A program made the translations under genes and the position numbers. From NCBI RefSeq assembly GCF_020829595.1, contig NZ_JAIVFW010000018.1:1-64000 (forward strand): DNA of 64,000 nt, in the 5' to 3' direction. The stretch is from Nostoc sp. CHAB 5844. Lineage in GTDB: Bacteria > Cyanobacteriota > Cyanobacteriia > Cyanobacteriales > Nostocaceae. The number at the start of each line of letters is the position of its first letter. Positions within the stretch are counted from its first letter, which is position 1. Under the pieces are notes generated by a model. It had not been told where the DNA came from. It saw only the letters and a list, made by a program, of their open reading frames with translations, and ran no database searches. Below, in pieces: positions 1-9,631 of the stretch.

Positions 1-237
1 TGGAAAATAGAGGAGTTTCACAGAGAAATCAAACAATTAACTGGCATTGAATCATGCCAATGTCGTAAAGCTCGTCTTCAAAGAAATCATATTGCTTGTG
101 CTATGTTGGTTTGGCTAAGGTTGAAAAATTTAGCTTATCAAACTTGTCTTACTATTTATAAAATCAAGCACAACTTACTTTCCAAGTATCTAATTGAGCA
201 ACTAAAACGTCCAGACGTTCATATGTGTTTGGTCTGA
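1..237 (+). CDS. Transposase C-terminal fragment (window-truncated)
   Basis: The window opens inside an open reading frame in frame 1 that ends with TGA at 235-237. The 78 visible residues include WKIEEFHREIKQLTG near the left edge and then an RKARLQRNHIACAM stretch, which resemble the C-terminal end of DDE transposases of the IS701/IS4 type common in cyanobacteria. The start lies outside the window, so whether the full gene is intact cannot be judged. The catalytic residues are mostly upstream and not visible. Family assignment rests on recalled similarity. Confidence 0.7.
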   Translation, partial: WKIEEFHREIKQLTGIESCQCRKARLQRNHIACAMLVWLRLKNLAYQTCLTIYKIKHNLLSKYLIEQLKRPDVHMCLV

Positions 238-300
238 TTTAAATTACTGCGTGGCGAGGCTTCGCCCCGCCCGCGTTTTGTGCCAGTTGCGTAAGTCCTG
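1..300 (+). mobile_element. Right end of an insertion sequence
   Basis: Downstream of the transposase stop at 237 is a short GC-rich stretch, then TGCCAGTTGCGTAAGTCCTG ending at 300. Read on the other strand this begins CAGGACTTACGCA. The same motif recurs at 3070-3082 and at 30249-30270, so it is probably the terminal inverted repeat of this element family. The left end lies outside the window, so target duplication cannot be tested. Confidence 0.5.
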
Positions 301-302
301 AT

Positions 303-461
303 TTAATGTGAGTTCGATGAACCTCTCCCCAACCCCTCTCCGAGGTGGAGAGGGGCTTAAATATTCTTAGTTACAAACGAAAAATTAGGCTTCAAAAGCC
401 TCTCTCCTTGTAGGGGAGAGGTTTGGAGAGGGGTTTTTTGAATTCGTCAAACTTACGTTAA
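303..461. repeat. MITE-like element, GTGAGTTCGA family, copy 1
   Basis: The left end TTAATGTGAGTTCGATGAA and the reverse complement of the right end, TTAACGTAAGTTTGACGAA, match at 15 of 19 positions. Inside are CCCTCTCC-rich arms that pair with GGAGAGG arms, so the whole element can fold as a long hairpin. It has no coding capacity. A second copy lies at 38211-38361. It sits just after the psbA stop codon (minus strand) and could act as a transcription terminator for psbA. Confidence 0.65.
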
Positions 462-465
462 TTTA

Positions 466-1548
466 TCAAGCGTGAATTGCTGGAGTTTGCCAAGCCACAG
501 GCAAAGCATCACCCCCAGCCAAATCTAGCGGAAAGTTGTGTGCATTACGTTCATGCATCACTTCAATACCCAAGTTAGCGCGGTTAATCACATCCGCCCA
601 TGTATTAATCACCCGTCCTTGGGAATCAATCACAGACTGGTTAAAATTGAACCCATTGAGGTTAAATGCCATTGTGCTGATACCCAAAGCAGTTAACCAG
701 ATACCCACCACAGGCCAAGAAGCCAAGAAGAAGTGCAATGAACGGGAATTATTAAAGCTGGCATATTGCCAAATTAATCGCCCAAAGTAACCATGAGCCG
801 CCACAATACTATAGGTTTCTTGTTCTTGACCAAACTTATAGCCATAGTTGAGAGATTCAGATTCCGTCGTCTCTCTCACTAACGAAGAAGTCACCAAAGA
901 ACCGTGCATCGCACAAAACAGAGAACCGCCGAACACCGCCGCCACACCAAATTGATGGAAAGGATGCATCAGGATATTATGCTCCGCTTGGAACACCAAC
1001 ATGAAATTAAAAGTGCCACTAATACCTAAAGGCATTCCATCCGAAAAACTACCTTGACCAATCGGGTAAATTAAGAAAACCGAAGTTGCAGCTGCTACAG
1101 GTGCAGAGTAAGCCACACAAATCCAAGGACGCATCCCCAGACGATAGCTTAACTCCCATTGCCGACCGAGCCAGCAAAAGATACCGATGAGAAAATGGAG
1201 AATAATTAACTGATAAGGGCCGCCGTTATAAAGCCATTCATCCATTGATGCCGCATCCCATATTGGGTAGAAGTGCAACCCAATGGCGTTAGATGTGGGG
1301 ACAACCGCACCTGTGATGATGTTGTTGCCGTATAATAAAGAACCAGAAACTGGTTCACGAATGCCGTCAATATCGACGGGAGGCGCAGCAATAAAAGCAA
1401 TTACAAAACAGATAGTAGCGGTTAATAAAGTTGGAATCATTATCACGCCAAACCAGCCGATATAAAGCCGATTTTCAGTGCTAGTTATCCATTCACAAAA
1501 CCGTGTCCAAAGGTTTCCGCTTTCGCCTCTTCTAAGAATTGTGGTCAT
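466..1548 (-). CDS. psbA: Photosystem II D1 protein, divergent copy
   Basis: Reaction-centre D1 subunit of photosystem II in the thylakoid membrane; it binds P680, pheophytin, QB and the Mn4CaO5 cluster. The 360-residue length is standard. Counting residues, all manganese-cluster ligands are present (D170, E189, H332, E333, D342, A344), as are TyrZ Y161 with H190, the P680 ligand H198, the iron ligands H215 and H272, and S264 of the QB pocket. The 16-residue C-terminal extension after A344 is present but atypical. Many positions differ from common D1 forms: W126 in place of the usual Tyr near pheophytin, Q130, QF at 199-200, W260 and C212. G80, F158 and T286 are the standard residues, so this is not the microaerobic D1' type. 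It is probably one of several psbA copies, possibly condition-specific. The Met start gives the canonical MTT N-terminus. Confidence 0.95.
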   Translation of the reverse strand: MTTILRRGESGNLWTRFCEWITSTENRLYIGWFGVIMIPTLLTATICFVIAFIAAPPVDIDGIREPVSGSLLYGNNIITGAVVPTSNAIGLHFYPIWDAASMDEWLYNGGPYQLIILHFLIGIFCWLGRQWELSYRLGMRPWICVAYSAPVAAATSVFLIYPIGQGSFSDGMPLGISGTFNFMLVFQAEHNILMHPFHQFGVAAVFGGSLFCAMHGSLVTSSLVRETTESESLNYGYKFGQEQETYSIVAAHGYFGRLIWQYASFNNSRSLHFFLASWPVVGIWLTALGISTMAFNLNGFNFNQSVIDSQGRVINTWADVINRANLGIEVMHERNAHNFPLDLAGGDALPVAWQTPAIHA

Positions 1549-1919
1549 AACTGTAGTATTGATAAAGTGCCGACAACAAACTCTCTCAATTCCGCAAAAT
1601 TGAGAATCATGCTGTTATGAAATACTTTGCCAAATACCTTCTCCCATTCGCCGGGAGTATTCATTTACAGTCTCACACCACACATCTTGCTCATCAATTT
1701 CCCCAGGGAGATGGTTTAATCAAGGGGAATTTTCCCGGCTCTATAAGATCCGGTTTTACATTAACTATTTGTATTTTTCAATAAAGTTAATTTAAGTTTT
1801 AATAAGAGATTGCAATGTTTCTTTTTTATCTCACGCAAAGACGCAAAGAAGAACGCAACTTTAGATACGTAACTAATTATACTAATTTGAGCAAAGAATT
1901 ACATAAGTGATAATCTGAT
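1549..1919. other. psbA upstream region
   Basis: This gene-free stretch holds the psbA promoter and 5' leader on the minus strand and the 3' flank of the Uma2 gene. A short perfect inverted repeat lies in the leader at 1585-1604. A block of CGCAAAG heptamers occurs at about 1834-1858, the same heptamer seen between the hgl genes. No sigma-70 boxes could be called with confidence. Confidence 0.5.
1585..1604 (-). promoter_or_regulatory. Hairpin in the psbA 5' leader
   Basis: CTCAATT and AATTGAG form a 7-bp stem around a 6-nt loop, 37-56 bases upstream of the psbA start. It could influence mRNA stability or translation, as leaders of psbA genes often do, but the stem is AT-rich and short. The regulatory role is inference. 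Confidence 0.3.
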
Positions 1920-2534
1920 TTATGAACCAGCTTGAAAGATTTGATTAGCTGTTATTTGTAAATTTGGAAAAACTGATGAAATAACATTTTCGTCATCACG
2001 AAATTGAGTAACTTGATATTCTCCGCCAACCAATTTATAGACTGATATAGTAGGACGTTTAGGATTACCAATAAACTTTCGCCCACCTAAAGCTAAATAA
2101 TCAACAATCCAATATTCCGAAATTCCTAAATACTCATAAGCATCCATTTTCAGAGCATAATCATCACTCCAATTAGTGGATACAACTTCAACAATTAAAG
2201 GCACAGAACTACCCAAAGTAATTATAGATTCTTTTTTCCAACGAGTTTCGTGATTAGCTACTTGTTGTTTGTCAAGCACAATCACGTCAGGTTCATAACT
2301 AGAATTTTCAACTTTAACGACACACTCTTTAGGAATCGAATAAGCTAATTGACAGCGTAAAATTTCTGCAAATAATATCCCAGATACAAATCCTGCCACA
2401 TCAGAATGTGTCCCTGTTGGTTTAGGCATCTCAACAATTACTCCATCATGTAGTTCATAACACGTATCCAAATTTTCTGGATACCATACAATAAATTCAT
2501 CAAACGTTAACTGCCTTTGTATTGCTTGAGTCAT
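1920..2534 (-). CDS. Uma2 family (DUF820) PD-(D/E)XK nuclease-like protein
   Basis: The 204-residue protein has the layout of the Uma2/DUF820 family, which is greatly expanded in cyanobacteria: an N-terminal TFDEFIVWYPE and YELHDGVIVEMPKP segment, then YEPDVIVLD, then PLIVEVVS, with conserved Asp and Glu in the order expected for a PD-(D/E)XK fold, and YWIVDY near the end. These proteins are annotated as putative endonucleases, but their biological role is mostly unknown. The length is normal for the family. It sits 12 bases upstream of, and on the same strand as, the toxin gene that follows in the window, so they may share a transcript. Confidence 0.85.
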   Translation of the reverse strand: MTQAIQRQLTFDEFIVWYPENLDTCYELHDGVIVEMPKPTGTHSDVAGFVSGILFAEILRCQLAYSIPKECVVKVENSSYEPDVIVLDKQQVANHETRWKKESIITLGSSVPLIVEVVSTNWSDDYALKMDAYEYLGISEYWIVDYLALGGRKFIGNPKRPTISVYKLVGGEYQVTQFRDDENVISSVFPNLQITANQIFQAGS

Positions 2535-2546
2535 ATAGTATTTTCA

Positions 2547-2813
2547 TTATTCATAATGATATTTACATGACAGAATAATCAGTACATCTTCTTCTACTTT
2601 GTAAATGAACCTATGTTCATCTGTAATCCGCCTTGACCAGTAACCTTGTAACTCATATTTAAGAGGTTCCGGCTTACCAATTCCTGAAAATGGTTCTCTT
2701 TGGATATCTTTAATCAAAGATAATATCTTTTGGAAAATTTTCTTATCTTCGGTTGCCCATTGACCTAATTCTTCAAAAGCTTCTGGCTCAAATGCTATTT
2801 TTTTCATACTCAT
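2547..2813 (-). CDS. YoeB-type mRNA interferase toxin
   Basis: Small 88-residue protein of the Txe/YoeB branch of the RelE superfamily, ribosome-dependent mRNA interferases. The C-terminal half carries the family block GKPEPLKYEL, GYWSRRI, DEHRFIYKV and a final CKYHYE, including the Glu, Arg, His and Tyr residues expected in the active site. The second Met (MKKIAFEP, 2807) is the usual family start; the longer form is given. The 5' end overlaps the antitoxin gene by 26 bases, a normal arrangement for such pairs. Activity cannot be judged from sequence, but no key residue is obviously lost. Confidence 0.9.
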   Translation of the reverse strand: MSMKKIAFEPEAFEELGQWATEDKKIFQKILSLIKDIQREPFSGIGKPEPLKYELQGYWSRRITDEHRFIYKVEEDVLIILSCKYHYE

Positions 2814-3039
2814 CTAAATCAACATAGATGAGATTTCCTTGTTCTACATTTTTTAAAGCTTTAAGTAGATGCTTTTTATTAGCTTCTAATTTGAGAAGAT
2901 AGGTAGTTTCGTCTTCTTCAGTTTGCTGTTCCACCAGAACTATAACTTCTACAACAGTTCCTTCTGGTAGTTCTGTAGTAGAAAGTTCAATTTTGCCATC
3001 TTTACCGACAATAGCCTTTTGTTTAATTCCACTGAGCAT
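2788..3039 (-). CDS. Antitoxin partner of the YoeB toxin
   Basis: This 83-residue protein is encoded directly upstream of the toxin and overlaps it by 26 bases. The N-terminus (KQKAIVGKDGKIELS, LPEGTVVEVIVL) looks like a small beta-rich, AbrB-like DNA-binding module. The acidic C-terminus (KHLLKALKNVEQGNLIYVDLDEYE) resembles the toxin-wrapping tail of YefM/Phd proteins. It is expected to neutralise the toxin and to repress the pair's own promoter. The exact antitoxin family is uncertain; the assignment rests mainly on position and size. Confidence 0.75.
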   Translation of the reverse strand: MLSGIKQKAIVGKDGKIELSTTELPEGTVVEVIVLVEQQTEEDETTYLLKLEANKKHLLKALKNVEQGNLIYVDLDEYEKNSI

Positions 3040-3069
3040 ATTTTACGTTTATTTTTATTTAATTTAGAG

Positions 3070-3156
3070 CAGGACTTACGCAGAAGTTACGAAATAACGT
3101 AGACGCGCCAGAGGCTTCCCGAAGGATACCAAAGAGGTGCAGAGGTCACGGAGAAA
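3070..3156. repeat. Interspersed repeat truncating a hicB-like gene
   Basis: The stretch starts with CAGGACTTACGCA, the same end motif as the insertion sequence at 300. It continues with TAGACGCG, GGCTTCCCG and a CAAAGAGGTGCAGAGG tail. The middle part matches repeats at 59618-59657 and 59708-59748. It forms the last codons and stop of the adjacent hicB-like frame, so it was probably inserted into that gene. Confidence 0.55.
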
Positions 3157-3332
3157 TGATCTGTATGCAATCTTTCCTGAATTTCAGAAGGTGATGCTGT
3201 CTCAAAAAATAATTCCAACGCTTCAATTAAATTAGTTCGTGCTTCTTCAATTGTGTTTCCTTGGCTGGCTATGTCTAATTCAGGACAAAGTGCCACATAA
3301 CCATCTCTCTCGCGTTCGATGATAGCAGTCAT
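3087..3332 (-). CDS. HicB-like antitoxin with repeat-derived C-terminus
   Basis: Residues 1-55 are a typical short HicB fold: MTAIIERERDGYVALCPELD, then SQGNTIEEARTNLIEALELF and an FETASPSEIQERL helix. In relatives I recall, the chain then ends in a short beta strand. Here, after about residue 57, the reading frame runs into the repeat at 3070-3156 and encodes an unrelated tail (SAPLWYPSGSLWRVYVIS). No HicA toxin gene lies beside it. It is either a solitary HicB regulator with a new tail or a decaying gene. The HicB fold call is solid; its function is not. Confidence 0.65.
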   Translation of the reverse strand: MTAIIERERDGYVALCPELDIASQGNTIEEARTNLIEALELFFETASPSEIQERLHTDHFSVTSAPLWYPSGSLWRVYVIS

Positions 3333-3539
3333 TTGTGTTTTTTTGTGTCATTTTTCGCGCCCTTCCTCCGCCTGCTCTTTCGTCTTGTCGGAATTGAGCA
3401 ATCGCTTTGTTCTGGTGAAATCAGGCGATCGCCTTATCATGTTCTGATATTAAAGTATAAATTAGGAAACAGTGAGTAAATAAAGATAGAACCTAATGTC
3501 ATAACAACAGAACTTCTGAACTGCGCCTTTGCTCAAAAC

Positions 3540-3570
3540 AAAAAAAGGCGAACTCAAAGAAAGTCCGCCT
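3540..3570 (-). terminator. Rho-independent terminator after chlN
   Basis: On the minus strand AGGCGGACT and AGTTCGCCT pair around a 7-nt loop with one mismatch and are followed at once by a run of seven T. It lies about 35 bases after the chlN stop codon and probably ends the chlL-DUF5331-chlN transcript. Confidence 0.8.
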
Positions 3571-3603
3571 GATAATTTTATTGACTGAATTGCAACGCAA
3601 AAC

Positions 3604-5070
<1,467 letters not shown>

Positions 5071-5210
5071 TTACAGCTTTTTACTAATTCTCAGATGTTG
5101 CTTTATTTCTACCGCAACATCCCAAATACTGAAGGTTTGAGGGGGTGAAGGTTGAAAATTTTCACTTCATACTTCACCCTTGAGACTTCATACTTTTTCA
5201 ACGGCAACTA

Positions 5211-5999
5211 TTAAGCGTTAGGGAAGAGACGGGCAATTTCTGAGTCATCAAAAACACCAGTTGGTAATTCTTCCCCTAAAAAGTCATTATTTTCTTCACC
5301 CTTTTGCAATCCGGTTTCATCACCCCAGACATCAGACAAAACATCACTAAAAGCGTTTTCATCTGGTGTGTTCAATTCACCGAGAATTTCTTCATCCAGC
5401 TTGGTTGCTGATGTAGTATCGCCATCAAAGGAAACATCGCCAAAATCATCGATTTCTGGTGGTGCGTTCGTCGTTCGCGTAGCGTCTCGAAGAGAAGACG
5501 TTGCCAAAGGCATCGCAACTTGAGGCTCATGTTTGCCGTTCTGGCCATTAGATAAGGAAATATCACAATTAGCATTGTTGTTTTCCTTTGATTCACTAGC
5601 ATCTAACTCAAAACCGCTGGTGTGAGAAATTGCTAAAGTTTCATCATCAATATTGTCATCTGCAACAACTGTTGACTGGTATTGATTTGTCTCTGGTTCT
5701 GCTGGTGGATGACTCAAGCGATTACCAAGGGCAATATCTGGGTCAAAATGCAACTCCAACACTTCAATTAAAGTGTCAGCATCAGCATTCAGTTTAGAAA
5801 AGGGCATCATCAACTGCGCTAGTTTTGGTTCCAGCGCGTTTACGACTCCCAGGATGAGGTAAGAAGGTGGTCGCTTCCCGCCATCAGGGGTATACACCGA
5901 TTCTACTTCCATGTGCAAGGTGATCCAGTCACGGTTAGCCTGGAAGAACTGCAACCACTTTTGTCTGATCGAATCTGTAAAGCTATTAAAGAAAGCCAT
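5211..5999 (-). CDS. DUF5331 protein between chlL and chlN
   Basis: A protein of unknown function that I recall occurring between chlL and chlN in several cyanobacteria. The first 90 residues are the conserved part (FFNSFTDSIRQKWLQFFQ, RPPSYLILGVVNALEP, LMMPFSKLN). The rest is acidic, rich in Asn, Asp and Glu, and probably disordered, ending in EIARLFPNA. Around 5463-5515 the gene contains an in-frame copy of a genomic repeat (encoding ATSSLRDATRTTNAPP). ATG at 5999 is chosen because GAGGA lies 8 bases before it; a start at 6038 would overlap chlL. Co-transcription suggests an accessory role in dark chlorophyll synthesis, which is inference. Confidence 0.8.
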   Translation of the reverse strand: MAFFNSFTDSIRQKWLQFFQANRDWITLHMEVESVYTPDGGKRPPSYLILGVVNALEPKLAQLMMPFSKLNADADTLIEVLELHFDPDIALGNRLSHPPAEPETNQYQSTVVADDNIDDETLAISHTSGFELDASESKENNNANCDISLSNGQNGKHEPQVAMPLATSSLRDATRTTNAPPEIDDFGDVSFDGDTTSATKLDEEILGELNTPDENAFSDVLSDVWGDETGLQKGEENNDFLGEELPTGVFDDSEIARLFPNA

Positions 6000-6030
6000 A
6001 TTTTGTTCCTCATCCTGAGAACTTGGTGAT

Positions 6031-6897
6031 TTATACAATCATCAAGTCTAATTCCTCTTCTGGATTAGGAACCTGTGGTTTACGCGGATTTAGATAAAAA
6101 TCGGACAACAAAGAGAACAATTCGCGATCGGGAGAGTCATTCGGCACTACTCCCTCTGGACGCGCCAAAATTTGGTCAGCAATGTTGAGGTAATAGTCGC
6201 AAACGTAGTTCAGGGAAGGATCAGACTCAGCCATTTCAAATAGTGTCTTACCCTTAACGCGAGATACGCGAATATCTTCAATTAACGGCAAAACCTCTAG
6301 AACTGGCATGGGTACTGCTTCTACGTATTTCTCGATCAAGTCGCGCTTGGAAGTCCTGTTCCCAATTAATCCCGCTAAACGCAGTGGGTGAGTCCGGGCT
6401 TTTTCTCTGACGGAAGCGGCAATCCGATTCGCAGCAAATAAAGCATCAAAGCCATTATCAGTAACAATCATGCAGTAATCTGCATAGTTCAAAGGAGCCG
6501 CAAAGCCACCGCAAACTACGTCACCCAAGACATCAAATAAAATCACGTCGTACTCATCAAAGGCGTTGAGTTCTTTCAGTAATTTTACGGTCTCGCCAAC
6601 TACGTAGCCACCACACCCAGCACCCGCAGGGGGGCCACCAGCTTCTACGCAATCAACACCGCCATAGCCTTTGTAAATTACATCCTCTGGCCAAACGTCT
6701 TCGTAGTGATAGTCTTTGGACTGGAGGGTGTCGATAATTGTGGGAATTAAAAACCCAGTCAGGGTAAAAGTGCTGTCATGTTTGGGGTCACAACCAATTT
6801 GCAGCACCTTTTTACCCCGTTTGGCTAAAGCGACAGATATGTTACAGCTAGTTGTTGACTTGCCAATACCGCCTTTTCCGTAGACTGCTAGTTTCAC
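6031..6897 (-). CDS. chlL: Light-independent protochlorophyllide reductase iron-sulfur ATP-binding protein
   Basis: ChlL is the nitrogenase-iron-protein-like homodimer that couples ATP hydrolysis to electron transfer from ferredoxin to ChlN-ChlB. The P-loop GKGGIGKST is at the N-terminus, the switch region [14 protein letters not shown] follows, and the two Cys that bridge the [4Fe-4S] cluster are visible in GAGCGG and VVCGGF. A frame starting at 6927 exists, but GTG at 6897 gives the family N-terminus MKLAVYGKG and has AGAGG about 9 bases upstream. It is first in the chlL-DUF5331-chlN order, with 31 bases to the next start. Confidence 0.96.
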   Translation of the reverse strand: MKLAVYGKGGIGKSTTSCNISVALAKRGKKVLQIGCDPKHDSTFTLTGFLIPTIIDTLQSKDYHYEDVWPEDVIYKGYGGVDCVEAGGPPAGAGCGGYVVGETVKLLKELNAFDEYDVILFDVLGDVVCGGFAAPLNYADYCMIVTDNGFDALFAANRIAASVREKARTHPLRLAGLIGNRTSKRDLIEKYVEAVPMPVLEVLPLIEDIRVSRVKGKTLFEMAESDPSLNYVCDYYLNIADQILARPEGVVPNDSPDRELFSLLSDFYLNPRKPQVPNPEEELDLMIV

Positions 6898-7469
6898 TGT
6901 TATTTGCCTCTTATAGTTTTTTGTCAAACTTTTGGCTCAAACATTGGCCTTCACCTAGCCGCCGATGGCAATGTGTGAGGTAGTTGAGTGTCATTATTGT
7001 CGAAATTACAGAGAAAATAAAGGGGTCTAAAATATGAAAAATGAAGCTATTAAGTTTTTGAATCAAAAATTAATTAATTAGAAATCAAAATTCCTTATAA
7101 AAGCTTTTATTTACTTTAAAAGTCAGATTATAAAATTTTTAAAAAACGTTTTATATAAAAATAGTTACAATAAACAAAAATATCGAAACTCTTTTTCTAT
7201 AAGGTTTTTATAGAATCTGCTATTTATCATGCCTAATCGAGATAGGTATAGGGTTGGCAGTAAAGAGAAAAATCCATAACCCGATGCTAAAAGTAGCTAT
7301 GCAAGTTTTTTAGAGGCTAAATTAACCTTTGTTAGCCACTGACAAGAGCATCTCAAGACTGATTTTTAACGCTCGATAATTCATTTGTGAAAAATTATAA
7401 AATTAAACCTTTTGACTAAAATTTTTTATTTTTGAGTATTTGTACTCAATGAAAAAGTATATATCTTTC
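6898..7469. other. AT-rich region upstream of chlL
   Basis: About 570 bases without a convincing gene. It should hold the chlL operon promoter on the minus strand and the 3' flank of the Trp-rich protein gene. The stretch is very AT-rich, with long A and T runs, and I see no clear repeat, RNA gene or operator. Confidence 0.5.
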
Positions 7470-7742
7470 CTAGTCTCTAACCTCAACGAAATCAGAAACG
7501 CTATAAATTGCTTCCATTTCTTGCAACGATTGCCAGCCAGCCAGCCATTGAGAACGGTCTTGTAAAAGTTTGGCGTTAATCCAGAAACGAACATTAGGGT
7601 CACAGGAAGCAACCATTTCGGCATAAACCCACTTACCCTGATTTTTGCGGTTAACGACTTGAAAGTGTCTCCAACCGTCTACTTTTTGCTGTGCTGTCCA
7701 CTTAGAACCTACTAGGTAAGGAAATTTTTGCTTTTTGCTCAT
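7470..7742 (-). CDS. TIGR02450 family Trp-rich small protein
   Basis: A 90-residue protein matching the TIGR02450 Trp-rich family of cyanobacteria and some proteobacteria. Visible blocks are KFPYLVGSKWTA, GWRHFQVVNRKNQGKWVYAE and CDPNVRFWINAKLLQDRSQW, with eight Trp in total. Function is unknown. The ATG at 7742 is preferred over an in-frame TTG two codons upstream. It stands alone between chlL and an aspartyl-protease gene. Confidence 0.85.
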   Translation of the reverse strand: MSKKQKFPYLVGSKWTAQQKVDGWRHFQVVNRKNQGKWVYAEMVASCDPNVRFWINAKLLQDRSQWLAGWQSLQEMEAIYSVSDFVEVRD

Positions 7743-7901
7743 TGTCAATGGTCACTCCGCATAACTAATAATGAGTCAAGAGAGTCTATACTAAGTAGAT
7801 ACACCGTTTCTAAGTATCTTAATCTTCGCTATTTCGCTTGACTAGCCATCTTTAGATTTACTTTATAATAGCCTCTCACACTACGATATCAGCCATTTTT
7901 G

Positions 7902-8345
7902 CTATAAAACCATTAAATAAGTATCTTTTCCTTTTACTGGTAAAACTCGTAACTTCTGATTTTGCAAATCAGGTTCTAATCCTAAATCCTCTAACGGGAT
8001 TAATCCTAATAACGGATCTGAACCTTCCGGTAATTCAATACAATTAAACGTCCCTTCTCTTCCTTCAACAGAAAGATTTAATTCTCTGAATATCCGAGCT
8101 TTTTCAACGCCTGTAGCTATTTTTACGTCTGCTTCTCCTTGTAGAGGTAATCCTAAGTCAAGAATAATATTTTTCGGTAAGCACAGTCTTGTTGCACCCG
8201 TATCAACTAAAACATCATGCAAAGTAATTGAGCGTATTTGTTCTGCTGGAATAAAGCCTCTTTCAACCAGTATTTGGTCAATTCGATTAGTAATAGTGAT
8301 TGTGGTAGTTACTTTGCCCATTTTTTCACTTTTGCTCAGTTTCAT
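7902..8345 (-). CDS. Retropepsin-like aspartyl protease family protein
   Basis: The 147-residue protein carries the single DTGAT active-site motif of retroviral-type aspartic proteases, followed by LCLPKNIILDLGL and a LLGLIPLEDLGLEPD segment that matches the flap and C-terminal strands of this family. A homodimer would be needed for activity. Such small proteins are common in cyanobacteria, often beside toxin-antitoxin genes, with unknown substrates. Start is ambiguous: MGKVTTT at 8321 is also possible. Confidence 0.75.
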   Translation of the reverse strand: MKLSKSEKMGKVTTTITITNRIDQILVERGFIPAEQIRSITLHDVLVDTGATRLCLPKNIILDLGLPLQGEADVKIATGVEKARIFRELNLSVEGREGTFNCIELPEGSDPLLGLIPLEDLGLEPDLQNQKLRVLPVKGKDTYLMVL

Positions 8346-8526
8346 ATGATTTTGCTATAAATTCATGATGTCGATTATTATCGTCTTAGTAAAGATTATG
8401 AGCATCTTCCTGAAATGAGTGAAGCTGCCATATATGCTGTTATGACTCGTGTGATTTTGTGTCGTTTTATTATCTAAAGATTTCCCAACTCTTTTGGGAC
8501 GGTGTGGGGCTGCTGGCGGGAATAGC

Positions 8527-9624
8527 TTAACACTCAGCACTCAGCACGATGCTACAAGAGATTGGCTGCTGGAGAGGAATTTGAATGACAAACTCTGTTC
8601 CTTTTCCTGGTGTCGAAATAAATTCTAACTTGCCGCCGTGTTTTTCTGTAATGATTTGATAGCTGATTGCCATTCCCATTCCTGTTCCTTTACCGACAGG
8701 TTTTGTGGTAAAGAATGGATTAAAAATATTTGTTTGAATCGATTCAGGAATGCCAGTGCCATTATCTGCGATCGCAATTCTCACCCACTCCGAATCAACA
8801 ACCGCAGTCTGAATTGTAATCCAACTTGGATTTGCTTGAATTTCTTGATAAGTCCGTTTGGCATTGAATTCTTCAAGCGCATCCAGGGCATTTGCAAGAA
8901 TATTCATAAAAACTTGGTTAAGCTGTCCTGCGTAGCATTCGACTGGAGATAGATTACCGTAGTCCTTGATAACTTGAATTTCTGGGCTTTTATCACTAGC
9001 TTTGAGGCGATGCTGCAAAATCATCAACGTATTGTCGATACCTTCATGAATATCCACTGCTTTCACCTCACTTTCATCCAAACGTGAAAAGTTACGCAGT
9101 GACAGCACAATCTCGCGGATACGTTCTGTGCCAATCTTCATAGAGTCCAGTACCAGAATTGCATCTTGTTCGAGAAACTCTAAATCGATGATTTGGCGTT
9201 CGGTTTGAATTTCGGCTGGTGGGTTAGGGAAGTAATGGTGATAAAGCTGAACTAAACGTAGTAAGTCATAAGTGTATTCTCTGATATGGCTAAGGTTGCC
9301 GTAAATAAAGCTAACAGGATTGTTAATTTCGTGAGCAATGCCTGCCACCATTTGACCTAGGGCAGACATCTTTTCACTTTGAATCATCTGAGCTTGCATT
9401 TGATGCAAACTATCTAAAGTATTTTCTAGTTCTTGGCTTCTTTGCTGCAAATTTGTCTGGGAATTTTCTAACTCACAAATGACTTTTTTAAGTAAAAATT
9501 CTTTTGTGGCAATGTCGGATTCTAGCTGACGACGTTCATTTTCGCAGCGTTCCAGCTTTTTTCGCAAGATGCGATTTGTCTTTTCTAAATCTTGAATTTG
9601 TATGGAATTATTTTGATTATCCAT
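8527..9624 (-). CDS. Histidine kinase with coiled-coil input, partner of FIST sensor
   Basis: Cytoplasmic sensor kinase of 365 residues. Residues 8-85 form a long coiled coil (LEKTNRILRKKLERCENERR). The dimerisation and phosphoacceptor block GQMVAGIAHEINNPV places the His at residue 98. The ATP-binding domain shows the N box (VFMNILANALDALE), the D-box IADNGTGIP and the glycine lid GKGTGMGMAIS. There is no sensory domain of its own. Its start lies 7 bases after the stop of the FIST-domain gene, so the two are surely co-transcribed and the FIST protein is the likely sensor. No response regulator is adjacent; the partner is unknown. Confidence 0.9.
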   Translation of the reverse strand: MDNQNNSIQIQDLEKTNRILRKKLERCENERRQLESDIATKEFLLKKVICELENSQTNLQQRSQELENTLDSLHQMQAQMIQSEKMSALGQMVAGIAHEINNPVSFIYGNLSHIREYTYDLLRLVQLYHHYFPNPPAEIQTERQIIDLEFLEQDAILVLDSMKIGTERIREIVLSLRNFSRLDESEVKAVDIHEGIDNTLMILQHRLKASDKSPEIQVIKDYGNLSPVECYAGQLNQVFMNILANALDALEEFNAKRTYQEIQANPSWITIQTAVVDSEWVRIAIADNGTGIPESIQTNIFNPFFTTKPVGKGTGMGMAISYQIITEKHGGKLEFISTPGKGTEFVIQIPLQQPISCSIVLSAEC

Positions 9625-9631
9625 GCACTAC

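Noticed and set aside
466-1548. Microaerobic D1' form of psbA
   Set aside because: Residues counted at 80, 158 and 286 are Gly, Phe and Thr, not the Ala, Leu and Ala I recall as the D1' signature.
8355-8540. 61-codon frame between the protease and kinase genes
   Set aside because: No ribosome-binding site, odd composition, and overlap with the 3' end of the kinase gene.
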